From: Streptomyces malachitofuscus
GTDB taxonomy: Bacteria; Actinomycetota; Actinomycetes; Streptomycetales; Streptomycetaceae
Length of the DNA: 64,000 nucleotides
Direction of reading: 5' to 3'
NCBI RefSeq assembly: GCF_014650055.1
Contig: NZ_BMUF01000015.1
Coordinates: 124,001 to 188,000, forward strand
A program made the translations under genes and the position numbers. The first letter of the stretch is position 1, and every line of letters begins with the position of its first letter. This document shows, one piece after another, positions 22,287 through 30,367 of this stretch. The notes beneath the pieces are model-generated. The model did not search any database. It was given only the letters and a program-made list of their open reading frames with translations, and was not told where the DNA came from.

Positions 22287-24709
22287 GGGAGGGTCCCCCT
22301 ACTGATGTCGAACCGCCGAAATTGATACCCAGTATACGCGCCTGAATTCCGCTCGCCTTTGACGACGACGTATTCAAGCTTACCTTCATCGAGCGCAGCC
22401 GTCAGGCCCCTAACAAGATCCAACTCTCCACGCTTATTCATGACCCGGAGAATATCAAAGAAGTACTCGCGACTCCCCTGCGACACTTTCTTACCATTAG
22501 GTAAGGTACGAGCGCCGAGTTCTGTCAGCGGGCTGCTCTTCGCCTCGACGACCACTACTCGGCCGTCTTCATGCACCCACACCTGATCGAACTGATCATT
22601 CCCGTTCTTCGGGCCGAGAAGTGGCTGCTCCTCAAAATCTGGATATCTGTCTGCGATGAAATGATGTCTGGCCGCTGCCTCGCCGAACTCCTCGGCCGCA
22701 TCGCCCATGGCGGCGTGGGACTCTTTGTAAGTTGCCCCAGCTTCCACCCGCTCTGCAGCCGAATCGGCAGTTCCGTGGACACCATCAACTGTTTCAGCCT
22801 CCCCCTTCCACCTCGTTACGATGTTGTCCCACTGAACGGCGAAATACCGCTTGGCCGCAGCCGTATCCAGCATCCGGAGCCTGGCCTTGCTGGTGACCGT
22901 GTCCGCCCCCACGCCGATGTAATCATCATCCAGGAAATGCGGCTCGGGCGCCTCCGGCGTGTCCTTGGCCCTGATCCATGGGGAACCGTCGGACAGTTTT
23001 GCTAGTTGAGGAGGAGTGAATCCGCTCTCATCCCGAAGCTTCAGCCTCTTACGCCACCCATTTTCTTTGTAAAACCGCTCGAAATACCCGGGTTCGTGGT
23101 TGGCACGATAAACCTGGATCTCCTCGATCTGTTCTCGTGTGAGCGACCCACGAGGACCGTAAGGGTTGCTCCCCTCACGCATGAAGCTTGGCCGTGGTAT
23201 CTCGGCGTGCTGCTCCGGAGTGGCTCCCTCGGGTTGGTTGCCCGGCGCGTCGTCGCCGGTCCGGCCGAGGTCGTGCAGGCCGCCGCCACCACTCCCCCGG
23301 TGACCGGCTCCGCTGCCAACCGGGTCGCGGCCGGCTGTCCCGCCGCTCGATCCCGATGCGTCGGCATTGGCCGCCACCGTCGCGAGCTCCCGCTCCCGCG
23401 TCGCCGCCGTGTACTCCGGCGTCGTCTCGGAGGTGGCGGATCGTTCCCGCACCAGCCCGTCGGGGACAACGTCACCGTGCCGGTTGTAGGCGATGAACTC
23501 ACCGTTCTCGATGACGACTCTGGAGCCGTCCTCCAGTTCGATGACGCTGTGGACGCGTTGTGCGTCCGCTGCGGCTCCCGTGCCCGCGGTGATTCTCGAG
23601 GTGAGGTCGGACAGTTTCGGCAGTTTGCCCGCTGCCGCGCCCGTGGCTCTGAGGCCCACGTACAGGGGATCCAGGTACAGCCCGGCCTTGGAGGCAGCGC
23701 CGGCGGCATTCGAGGCCAGGCCTCCCTTGCCGGCCTTGGACGCCGCCGCCAAGGGCCCGGCTCCCAGCGTCAGGACGTTGAAGAGGACCGTCCCGGTGGC
23801 GCGCGCCGGGTTCTCCTCCCACTGGTCCCAGGCGACGATCCCCTTGGCGAACTCCTTGGCCGCCTTCTTCGCCCTGACCTCGTCCTCGCTCTCCTTGTCC
23901 GGGCCCACGGCCCAGTCCATGAAGGCGTCGTAGGGGGTGATGGTGTAGAGGCCGATGCCGGTGGCGACGTCCTTCAGGCCGCTCCACGCCTCACCGTCAC
24001 CGGTGCCCAGCGCCCACAACCCCTTGGCCGCGGCTTCGATGCCGTCCTTGTAGATGCCGTCCCAGACCAGGCTCTTTGCCCCGTGGCCGAACCAGCCCAG
24101 GCTCCATGCCTCGTAGGTCCTGTCGTCCACGCTGCCCCAGGGCAGTTCCTTCGCACCCTCGAACAGCGCGGGGTCATAGCCGTACGGCACCGTGTTCCGC
24201 TTGACGAGCCCGCTGCCGTCATCCGTCACGAACGCGGGACCGCCCACGACCGCCGTGATCTTGCTCGCCGCACGGCGCTCCGCGTCCTCGAAGGCGAACC
24301 GCGTGGCCGTCACGTCATCGATGAGTTGCTTGTTCCGGTCGACCTTCTTCTCGTCCTCGGTCCAGTCGTCATCGCCCTCGACACTGTCCGTGAAGGCGAC
24401 CGCGTCCGCCTTGAGCTGCTTCAGGCGCTCGGCCAGCGGACGGGCCTCGATGGCGAACGTGTCCAGCGCGTCGGCCACCGTTTCAAGCTTCGCGGCGAAG
24501 CCGTCGGCCTTGTCCATCACCGGCCGAGTGGTCGCGAAGAGGGTGTCGGCCTCGGGCGCGGTGTAGAACGCTCCCAGCATCTGGAAGCGCGAGTGCACGT
24601 CCGCGCCCCCGTTGCGGATGCCGATCGCGTCGCTGCGCAACGCCGAGACGTCCTTGTCCAACTCGTCGAAGTCGCCCGTGAACTGCGGTATTCCCCCCGG
24701 GCTGATCAC
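22283..24709 (-). CDS. Polymorphic toxin exported by type VII secretion, nuclease tip
   Basis: An 808-residue modular protein. Residues 1-110 are a helical WXG/LXG-like export domain (FDELDKDVSALRSDAIGIRN). A mid region includes a hydrophobic Ala/Gly segment at about 300-345 (ATGTVLFNVLTLGAGPLAAA), and a Gly/Ser linker lies at about 455-490. The C-terminal tip, about 640-808, has QFDQVWVHEDGRVVVVEAKS, a PD-(D/E)xK core with EAK at 722-724, predicting a restriction-endonuclease-fold DNase or RNase. Start GTG 24707-24709 overlaps the upstream stop. The tip's DNA is much lower in GC than the window. It contains a TTA leucine codon at residue 736, so translation should depend on the bldA tRNA. 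Cognate immunity: the next gene. Confidence 0.85.
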   Translation of the reverse strand: MISPGGIPQFTGDFDELDKDVSALRSDAIGIRNGGADVHSRFQMLGAFYTAPEADTLFATTRPVMDKADGFAAKLETVADALDTFAIEARPLAERLKQLKADAVAFTDSVEGDDDWTEDEKKVDRNKQLIDDVTATRFAFEDAERRAASKITAVVGGPAFVTDDGSGLVKRNTVPYGYDPALFEGAKELPWGSVDDRTYEAWSLGWFGHGAKSLVWDGIYKDGIEAAAKGLWALGTGDGEAWSGLKDVATGIGLYTITPYDAFMDWAVGPDKESEDEVRAKKAAKEFAKGIVAWDQWEENPARATGTVLFNVLTLGAGPLAAASKAGKGGLASNAAGAASKAGLYLDPLYVGLRATGAAAGKLPKLSDLTSRITAGTGAAADAQRVHSVIELEDGSRVVIENGEFIAYNRHGDVVPDGLVRERSATSETTPEYTAATRERELATVAANADASGSSGGTAGRDPVGSGAGHRGSGGGGLHDLGRTGDDAPGNQPEGATPEQHAEIPRPSFMREGSNPYGPRGSLTREQIEEIQVYRANHEPGYFERFYKENGWRKRLKLRDESGFTPPQLAKLSDGSPWIRAKDTPEAPEPHFLDDDYIGVGADTVTSKARLRMLDTAAAKRYFAVQWDNIVTRWKGEAETVDGVHGTADSAAERVEAGATYKESHAAMGDAAEEFGEAAARHHFIADRYPDFEEQPLLGPKNGNDQFDQVWVHEDGRVVVVEAKSSPLTELGARTLPNGKKVSQGSREYFFDILRVMNKRGELDLVRGLTAALDEGKLEYVVVKGERNSGAYTGYQFRRFDISRGTLP

Positions 24710-25098
24710 TCCCCGCCCTCCCCCTCACCCTTACCCTTGCCCGGCAGGTCGATCTTGGGCGCCGCCAGGGCCCTGCGCTGCGCACGCGCGGCCATCTCCT
24801 CGTCACCGAGCACGTAGTGCGCCGTCGCCTCATGTGCGCCGTTCACCGACTTGGCCGCCCGCGCCCCCAGGAACAGCACGTCACCGGCCGTACGCTCCAC
24901 GAACAGCGCCAGCGCCGCCCCGATGGGACCGGTCGGCGCCGCACCGCAGTAAGGGCCGCTGATGGTCCCGGCCGCCGCGGCCGCGCTCTCCACGTCCGTG
25001 CCGTACGCCTTCACGTCCTTGGCCACGTCGTCCATCGCGTCCTGGACCAGCGAGGTCACGAACTCGACACCGGACGGCGATATGTCCCACCCCGTCAT
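24706..25098 (-). CDS. Small helical type VII-associated protein (DUF6507-like)
   Basis: A 130-residue protein, MTGWDISPSGVEFVTSLVQD then a helical stretch (VAKDVKAYGTDVESAAAAAG) and a charged tail (GKGKGEGEGGE). The size and heptad-like pattern resemble EspC/WXG100-family substrates or their partners; from memory the closest label is DUF6507. Overlap of its stop with the toxin start (GTGA) suggests that it is a dedicated partner or chaperone for the toxin's N-terminal export domain, by analogy with LXG toxins and their small helical partners. Start ATG 25096-25098. Confidence 0.75.
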   Translation of the reverse strand: MTGWDISPSGVEFVTSLVQDAMDDVAKDVKAYGTDVESAAAAAGTISGPYCGAAPTGPIGAALALFVERTAGDVLFLGARAAKSVNGAHEATAHYVLGDEEMAARAQRRALAAPKIDLPGKGKGEGEGGE

Positions 25099-25116
25099 AC
25101 GTCAGCCGACCCCGTC

Positions 25117-25428
25117 TCAGCCGATGTTGTCGACGGCCGCCCGCGCCCTGGCCAGCGTCGACTGCGCGGTGCCGTCGTTCTGCTCCATCGTGGAGCGGAC
25201 GAGTCGGATGATCTCGCGGACCTCGCCGGCCGCGCGGTGCCAGCGCTGCTCCTTGCCGTGGTACTCGTCGGCGACCCCGTCGGCCGTGAAGTCGGCCATC
25301 GCGGCCTTCACCGCACGGTCCCGGTCGGCGAGCACACGCTCCAGCTGACCGATGACCCCGTGCAGACTGATCTGCACCTCGCCCGAGGCACCCGTGTCGT
25401 ACGAACGCCGGTCCAGGTTCTGCCCCAT
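25117..25428 (-). CDS. WXG100-family ESAT-6-like protein (second)
   Basis: A 103-residue two-helix protein, MGQNLDRRSYDTGASGEVQ, with the turn region YHGKEQRWHRAAGEV (Trp in RWH at the helix-helix bend, in place of the canonical WxG) and second helix EIIRLVRSTMEQNDGTAQST. Length and layout match ESAT-6-like proteins exported by ESX systems, probably as a dimer with the gene product upstream. Start ATG 25426-25428. It lies 56 bases after the first WXG-like gene and 18 bases before the DUF6507-like gene. Confidence 0.85.
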   Translation of the reverse strand: MGQNLDRRSYDTGASGEVQISLHGVIGQLERVLADRDRAVKAAMADFTADGVADEYHGKEQRWHRAAGEVREIIRLVRSTMEQNDGTAQSTLARARAAVDNIG

Positions 25429-25484
25429 GATTCACTTCCCCCTAGAAAACAGCAAAGTTGACCATTGAACGACGGAATCGTCTC

Positions 25485-25817
25485 CTACCGCGCCCCGAAC
25501 CGCGCGGCGTCGAAGTTCGCCGACCCCATGTTCTGGTGAGCGTTGGTCTCCAGCTCCTGGTCACCGGTCCCGAACGCGGTGTCCATGCCGGCCTGACCGC
25601 CCAGGATGGCATTCAGCGAACCGTTCAGATCGTTCGTGATCTCGTCCGCATGCAGCTTGAACGTGTCGAACGCCGCCTTGCCGGCCCCGTTGAACTTGCC
25701 CTCCAACGGCTCCGCCGCCTGGATCAGCCACCGGATCAGGGTCCCCAGATCGTCAACCGACCCGACAGTGCTCTTCCCCAGCTCCGACAGCGTGGTCGAC
25801 CCCATGTCGAACTTCAT
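25485..25817 (-). CDS. WXG100-family ESAT-6-like protein (first)
   Basis: A 110-residue helical protein, MKFDMGSTTLSELGKSTVG, with LEGKFNGAGKAAFDTFKLHA around the expected helical turn (FNGAG in place of WxG) and a C-terminal tail ending NFDAARFGAR. It fits the CFP-10/ESAT-6 family by size and helix pattern. Start ATG 25815-25817 has a GGGGGTGGG Shine-Dalgarno-like run; the frame reaches 25844 but without a better start. First gene of the ten-gene ESX operon, 45 bases downstream of a plausible promoter. Confidence 0.85.
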   Translation of the reverse strand: MKFDMGSTTLSELGKSTVGSVDDLGTLIRWLIQAAEPLEGKFNGAGKAAFDTFKLHADEITNDLNGSLNAILGGQAGMDTAFGTGDQELETNAHQNMGSANFDAARFGAR

Positions 25818-25861
25818 CAACCCACCCCCGTACGTCTCTTGCACCTCACACGCGCTCGAAC

Positions 25862-25890
25862 ATCCTGTCGCACCGATATTGCAAACGCAA
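25862..25890 (-). promoter_or_regulatory. Putative promoter of the type VII/toxin operon
   Basis: On the minus strand TTGCGT (25885-25890) and CAGGAT (25862-25867) are 17 bases apart, near the actinobacterial consensus. The -35 box overlaps a small inverted repeat ATTGC-AAAC-GCAAT (25878-25891) that could bind a regulator. Confidence 0.45.
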
Positions 25891-25963
25891 TGTGAGACAG
25901 GGCAGTTGGCGCGAAGCGGCCGGGCGGCGTCGGGATGTCAGAGGGGGGCTCTAGATTCGTCGC

Positions 25964-26587
25964 ATGAGTTCTTCGCTGAGTGTCTACCTGCTCGACGTCG
26001 CCGCCACGCGTGCCCTCATCGGCTCCCGCGACGACCAGTTGCTCGAGGTGATCCGTACCAACTTCGCGGGGCAACTGAAGCACGCGGACGAACAGTTCCG
26101 GAGCAGCATCCAGGAGGGTGCGCCCACCGCGTACGAGGCACTGCACGCGGTCGTCCACGGTGGGCCCTTCAGCGCGGACGGGGAGCACGCCTTCCAGTAC
26201 GCGTACGCCTACGAGCGGCTGTGCTCGCTCACCGGGGCGTTCCTGGCCAACGACTGCTTCACGCCCCACCGGGGCGACTGGCTGTCGGTCGTCGACCAGG
26301 GGATGAAGGCCCTGGGGATCACCGCCGTGTCCGTCGAGGACTTCGGCTTCGGCAGCCTGCCCGCTCCGCTGCCGTCCACCTACGTCGTGGACTGCGGTGA
26401 GTGGACGCCGGAGCGCATAGCCGAGGCACTCGAACAGTTCGAGGCGACCAAGCGGGCCGTCGACGAGGAGCGCCAGGACCCGCCGCCCCTCGAGCCCGAC
26501 GTCGTGGACGCGGTCATGCAGTGCATCGGGTGGCTGCGTCACGCCCAGGCCCAGCCGGGCTTCGGCGTCATCGGCTTCCGCTACTGA
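25964..26587 (+). CDS. Uncharacterised 207-residue protein (DUF7691-like)
   Basis: Begins MSSSLSVYLLDVAATRALIG and contains AYEALHAVVHGGPFSADGEH, LTGAFLANDCFTPHRGDWLS and a C-terminal GWLRHAQAQPGFGVIGFRY. No membrane helix, signal or catalytic motif is evident. From memory the closest label is DUF7691, a cytosolic family frequent in Streptomyces and near toxin loci; an immunity or toxin-partner role is only a guess. It is divergent from the ESX operon, with about 146 bases between the two starts. ATG 25964 fits the conserved N-terminus. Confidence 0.75.
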   Translation: MSSSLSVYLLDVAATRALIGSRDDQLLEVIRTNFAGQLKHADEQFRSSIQEGAPTAYEALHAVVHGGPFSADGEHAFQYAYAYERLCSLTGAFLANDCFTPHRGDWLSVVDQGMKALGITAVSVEDFGFGSLPAPLPSTYVVDCGEWTPERIAEALEQFEATKRAVDEERQDPPPLEPDVVDAVMQCIGWLRHAQAQPGFGVIGFRY

Positions 26588-26591
26588 CCTG

Positions 26592-27242
26592 TCAGCCCCA
26601 GGTCGCACCGTGCACAAGGTCGGGGCCGAAGTAGCGGGTGGCGAGGGATGCGATCGGTGGTGGTGGTCCCTCCTCCACGCAGAGCTTGAACGTGTGGACG
26701 ATGCAGGTGCGCACCGGGTGCATCGGGCCGCCCGGGTCGCCGAGCGTGCTCTCGTTCAGAGGCCGGTTCCGTGGGTGGACCAGGGAGAAGCAGACCAGTG
26801 GGGTCCGGTGGTCGTCGAACTGGAAGTGGTCGTCGATCGCCGGGTGGCTGAAGTCCAGGCAGTCGAAGACGACGGCCACGTCCTGCTCTCCGTACGGAGC
26901 CGCCTCCAGCGCGGGAAGGACTTGAAGTATGTCCTCGTCCCGTGCGAGGAGGTGGGCACGCTCGTCCGAGCCGCCCCAAGGTGGCGGGAGGGGGTCCCGA
27001 AAGTCCTGCGGCCCTTTGCTGCCGCGCAGCACGCTGCCGACCGGGGGCCGCTCCCAACGGGCCTGCGCAATCACTCCATCCCCGAGCAGGCTGGTATTGA
27101 CGCACAGGTCACCGACGAGCAGAGCCCAGGGGGTATGGACAATGCCGTCACGCACCAAATCGACGACCAGCCGGCCAAACGCGCCCCGGGGCAGCAACTC
27201 AGGCTTGTCGGGTGCGGTGAAGGCGTTGATCCAGATCCCCAT
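26592..27242 (-). CDS. Uncharacterised 216-residue protein
   Basis: Begins MGIWINAFTAPDKPELLPRG. The start ATG 27240-27242 is set by a very strong AAAAAAGGAGGAC ribosome binding site just before it. Distinct segments include FGRLVVDLVRDGIVHTPWAL, VAVVFDCLDFSHPAIDDHFQ and RTCIVHTFKLCVEEGPPPP. No recognised domain, no membrane segment. It converges on the preceding plus-strand gene with 4 bases between the stops. It sits in the accessory stretch between the ESX operon and the 5'-nucleotidase, so it may be an orphan immunity or island gene; unsupported beyond context. Confidence 0.7.
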   Translation of the reverse strand: MGIWINAFTAPDKPELLPRGAFGRLVVDLVRDGIVHTPWALLVGDLCVNTSLLGDGVIAQARWERPPVGSVLRGSKGPQDFRDPLPPPWGGSDERAHLLARDEDILQVLPALEAAPYGEQDVAVVFDCLDFSHPAIDDHFQFDDHRTPLVCFSLVHPRNRPLNESTLGDPGGPMHPVRTCIVHTFKLCVEEGPPPPIASLATRYFGPDLVHGATWG

Positions 27243-27352
27243 GTCCTCCTTTTTTACAGGGTCTTCCGCCCGACAACGAGCGCAACTTCCCGGTGTGCAG
27301 GGGACCGAGCGTTCCTCACCCGCCCGCTCAACTCGTGTGGCACGGTGGGCGT

Positions 27353-27532
27353 ATGTCGACACCACCGGACGGGTTGCCCGTCTACCGCGTACTGACCGGT
27401 CCCGATGATGCGTCGTTCTGCCGGCGGGTGAGCGAGGCGCTGGAGATGGGGTACAGGCTGCACGAGGGGCCTGCCGTCACCTTCGACGGCGAGCGGGTCA
27501 TCGTCGCGCAGGCCGTGGTGTGGATCGACTAG
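27353..27532 (+). CDS. DUF1737-type small protein
   Basis: A 59-residue protein, MSTPPDGLPVYRVLTGPDDA, then FCRRVSEALEMGYRLHEGP and VIVAQAVVWID. The pattern YxVLTG, V-x-xALxxGxxLHxGPAxTFDG fits DUF1737, a small alpha/beta domain of unknown function. ATG 27353 is the likely start; the frame upstream overlaps the promoter of the divergent gene. Confidence 0.75.
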   Translation: MSTPPDGLPVYRVLTGPDDASFCRRVSEALEMGYRLHEGPAVTFDGERVIVAQAVVWID

Positions 27533-27542
27533 CGGCCGGGGC

Positions 27543-27941
27543 TCAGTGGAAGCCGAGCATTCCGGGGGAGTCGATGTCGACCGTGACCACGCCGGGTGGG
27601 TATGCCTCTTCGCGGTCCGTGAGCAGAATGGACATACCGGTGAACTCCGGACGCGGCAGGGCGCAGTACAGCGCGTGACAGGTGTCCGCGCCGCCGTAGC
27701 CGTCCCGGATCATGGTTCCGACACTGACGGCGGCGACGGTGCCGAGATCGTCGACCGCGACTGATGAGAAGGCCAGCACGCGCTGCGCCGCACCCGCGTC
27801 CTCGGACTCCGCCTGCATCAGGCAGAGGGCCGGAATCCGGAGAAGGTCACCCGGGGTGCGGGCCATGTTGCCCGCGAGAAGGTTGAGCGTCTTGTGGCCG
27901 CTCGCGAGGGCGCGGGTGGCAGCGGTATCCAGAATGATCAC
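27543..27941 (-). CDS. PIN-domain-like toxin of a toxin-antitoxin pair
   Basis: A 132-residue protein, MIILDTAATRALASGHKTLN. Acidic residues stand where a PIN RNase binds its metal ions: Asp5 in IILDTAA, Glu45 in MQAES, Asp80/Asp86 in RDGYGGADTCHAL, and Asp109 in LLTDRE. Its ATG overlaps the stop of the antitoxin (ATGA), the standard order for VapBC-like pairs. Probable ribonuclease acting on tRNA or rRNA when freed from the antitoxin. The sequence is divergent from typical VapC, so the PIN assignment is probable, not certain. Confidence 0.75.
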   Translation of the reverse strand: MIILDTAATRALASGHKTLNLLAGNMARTPGDLLRIPALCLMQAESEDAGAAQRVLAFSSVAVDDLGTVAAVSVGTMIRDGYGGADTCHALYCALPRPEFTGMSILLTDREEAYPPGVVTVDIDSPGMLGFH

Positions 27942-28225
27942 GCAGCCGCACCCCGCGCCACGCGGGCCTTCTCGGCGGCGAGCCGGTAGATGTTCCCGAG
28001 CACGTCAGGGGCCTGATCGAAATCCTCGTCGCTGAGGTCCAGGCCGATGACCTCGCGCACGACCCGCCGGTCGGCTGCGACCCGTTCGGCGATCTGCTCC
28101 GCGGTGGGCTGCTCGGCGGCCAGCTGTTCCACCAGTTGCCCGAGAGTCATCCCCCGGTCCTTCGCTACCTGAGCCAGGTGGTCTCGGGTCTGCCGGGACA
28201 CCTGAATGGTGGTGTGATCTGCCAT
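27938..28225 (-). CDS. Ribbon-helix-helix antitoxin
   Basis: A 95-residue protein. Residues 1-45 (MADHTTIQVSRQTRDHLAQV, then RGMTLGQLVEQLA) form a strand-helix-helix DNA-binding domain. The C-terminal half (EVIGLDLSDEDFDQAPDVLG) would bind the toxin. The start ATG 28223-28225 is chosen because the TIQVS strand follows directly; the longer frame to 28267 lacks this logic. It should repress its own promoter together with the toxin encoded downstream. Confidence 0.8.
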   Translation of the reverse strand: MADHTTIQVSRQTRDHLAQVAKDRGMTLGQLVEQLAAEQPTAEQIAERVAADRRVVREVIGLDLSDEDFDQAPDVLGNIYRLAAEKARVARGAAA

Positions 28226-28304
28226 GGCTTCACCATAGTCGTGCCGAAGCAGCCCGCACAGGCTCACTCGATCGCATCACCGGAAGGAGTGGTGACAGAC
28301 GTCA

Positions 28305-28343
28305 GGGCCGGTACGAGGTGGTGAACACGGCTCGTACCGGCCC
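28305..28343 (-). terminator. Hairpin terminator after the 5'-nucleotidase gene
   Basis: GGGCCGGTACGAG (28305-28317) and CTCGTACCGGCCC (28331-28343) form a perfect 13-bp stem with a 13-base loop, starting 14 bases past the stop of the minus-strand gene. No U-tract follows, which is common in Streptomyces. Confidence 0.75.
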
Positions 28344-28356
28344 CGGCGGTGGTTGC

Positions 28357-30186
28357 TTACTGCACGATCGTGATGCGGTCCGCCGCCGGTGGGGCGAGCG
28401 GGGAGGTGGCCGAGGAGTTGGCCGTCAGGTACTGCTCGAGGGCGGCCAGGTCGTCGAGGCCGACCAGGTCGTTCGTGCCCTCGCCCAGGGTCGGGAAGCC
28501 GTCGCCGCCGCCCGCGAGGAAGCTGTTCGTCGCGACGCGGTAGGTGGCGGCCGGGTCGATGGGCGAGCCGTCGAGCCGGATCGAGTCCGTGACCACGCGG
28601 TCCGCGCCCGTCTTCGTCAGATCCAGGGTGTAGGTCAGGCCGGAGGAGATCTGGAGGATCTTCGGGGCCGCCTCGTTCGGGCCGCTGACCTGCTCCTTCA
28701 GGGCCTGGATCACCTGCGCCCCGGTGAAGTCCTGGAGGTTGACCGTGTTGGCGAACGGCTGGACGGTGAAGCCCTCGGCGAACGTCACCACGCCGTCGCC
28801 CTCGCCGCCGGCGGCAGCGTAGGTGAGGGAGGCGCGGATGCCGCCGGGGTTCATCAGGGCCAGGTCGGTCTCCGGGTCCAGCGTCCTGCCGTACGCCAGC
28901 TGCGCGTCGGCGATGAGGTCACCGAGCGGGGACTCCGTGCCGTCGCGCACGATGTCGCCGGAGATGTAGCCGATCGGGCGGTTGCCGATGGGGGCGGCGA
29001 GGGTGTTCCACTTCTCGATCAGGCGGGTCATGTCGGGCGCCTTGGGGACGTCCCGGGTGACGACGTGGTTCGCGGACTTCACCGCCGTACGGGCGATGTC
29101 ACCGGTCCAGCGGTCGTAGGTCAGCGTGGTGTCGGTGTAGAGGCGGCCGAAGGACGCGGCCGAGGTGACCGTGCGCGGCTTGCCCGACGGGTCGGGGATG
29201 GTGCAGGCGTACGCCGCGTGGGTGTGGCCGGTGACCAGCGCGTCCACATCCGGGGTGACGTTCTTCGCGATGTCCGCGATCGGGCCGGAGATGCCGTCGC
29301 CGGCGCCCGGGGAGTCGCAGTCGTAGTTGTAGGCGGACGAGGCCGGGAAGCCGCCCTCGTGGATGAGGGCCACGATGGACTTCACGCCCTTGCGGCGCAG
29401 CTCCTTGGCGTACTTGTTGATCGTCTCGACCTCGTCCTTGAAGGACAGGCCCTTCACGCCCTCGGCGGAGACGATGTCCGGGGTGCCCTCGAGCGTCACG
29501 CCGATGAAGCCGACCTTGACGCCCTTCTGCTTCCACACCCAGTACGGCTTGAGGAGGGGCTTCTTCGTCTTCTCGTTCAGGACGTTGGCCGCCAGGTAAG
29601 GGAAGTCGGCGCCCTTGAACTTCTTGTCCGTGTAGCAGCCGTCGACCGGGTGGCAGCCGCCGTTCTGGAGGCGGCCCAGCTCGCGCGCGCCCTCGTCGAA
29701 CTCGTGGTTGCCGACGGACGTGACGTCCAGGTCGAGCTTGTTCAGCGCCTCGATGGTGGGCTCGTCGTGGAAGAGGCCCGAGATCAGGGGGGAGGCGCCG
29801 ACCATGTCGCCGCCGGCGGCGGTGATGGAGTAGCGGTTGCCCTTGCGTGCCTCGCGCAGGTGCGTGGCGAGGTACTCGACACCGCCCGCGTCGATGGTCT
29901 TCGTCGTGCCGTCCGGCTGGAGTTCGGTGACGCGGCCGGAGGAGCCCGACGGGGGTTCCAGATTGCCGTGCAGGTCGTTGAACGACAGGAGCTGGACGTC
30001 CTGGTAGCGGCCGTGGTGGTGGCCGTGCGACGTGCCCCTGCGGTCGTGGTTCTCGCCCGCGGTCGCCGATCCGGGCAGGGCCGCGGCGGCCAGCGCTCCG
30101 GCGGTGAGCACACCGGCGGCGGTCGCGAGGAGACGGTTCGTACGGCGTCTGCGGCGCTGGTGGTGCGCCGGGGATGTGGCTGGCAT
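28357..30186 (-). CDS. Secreted 5'-nucleotidase / UDP-sugar hydrolase-like metallophosphoesterase
   Basis: A 609-residue exported enzyme. The signal peptide is about residues 1-44 (basic HHQRRRRRTNRLL, hydrophobic core, ASA-like cleavage near GSATAG). The metallophosphoesterase domain shows all metal motifs: SFNDLHGNL, AGGDMVGASP, GNHEFDEG and TGHTHAAY. The C-terminal 5'-nucleotidase substrate domain runs from about 395 to the end (NRPIGYISGDIV, TVNLQDFTGAQVIQALKEQV, ATNSFLAGGGDGFP). It would release phosphate and nucleosides from extracellular nucleotides, which fits the phosphate-acquisition genes downstream. A His-rich stretch (SHGHHHGRY) follows the signal. S. coelicolor SCO4152 is the likely counterpart. 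Confidence 0.93.
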   Translation of the reverse strand: MPATSPAHHQRRRRRTNRLLATAAGVLTAGALAAAALPGSATAGENHDRRGTSHGHHHGRYQDVQLLSFNDLHGNLEPPSGSSGRVTELQPDGTTKTIDAGGVEYLATHLREARKGNRYSITAAGGDMVGASPLISGLFHDEPTIEALNKLDLDVTSVGNHEFDEGARELGRLQNGGCHPVDGCYTDKKFKGADFPYLAANVLNEKTKKPLLKPYWVWKQKGVKVGFIGVTLEGTPDIVSAEGVKGLSFKDEVETINKYAKELRRKGVKSIVALIHEGGFPASSAYNYDCDSPGAGDGISGPIADIAKNVTPDVDALVTGHTHAAYACTIPDPSGKPRTVTSAASFGRLYTDTTLTYDRWTGDIARTAVKSANHVVTRDVPKAPDMTRLIEKWNTLAAPIGNRPIGYISGDIVRDGTESPLGDLIADAQLAYGRTLDPETDLALMNPGGIRASLTYAAAGGEGDGVVTFAEGFTVQPFANTVNLQDFTGAQVIQALKEQVSGPNEAAPKILQISSGLTYTLDLTKTGADRVVTDSIRLDGSPIDPAATYRVATNSFLAGGGDGFPTLGEGTNDLVGLDDLAALEQYLTANSSATSPLAPPAADRITIVQ

Positions 30187-30367
30187 GCGCCCCCCTGTGG
30201 GTCCGAGTGGGTACCGGCGCAGCCTAGAGTCAACGCGCGTAGCGCGACAGGGGCTTCAGGGTTACGACCTGGTTTATCTTTCGTCGGCGTTCTTGCGGGC
30301 CGCGGACCGGCACCCCTGCCGGCCGCATTGCGGCGCCCTCCGGCGCCCTCCCCTTACCCTCGTAGGC

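Noticed and set aside
13000..28356. Flanking direct repeats or a tRNA attachment site bounding the ESX/accessory stretch
   Set aside because: None was found by eye; the island idea rests only on gene content and remembered gene order.
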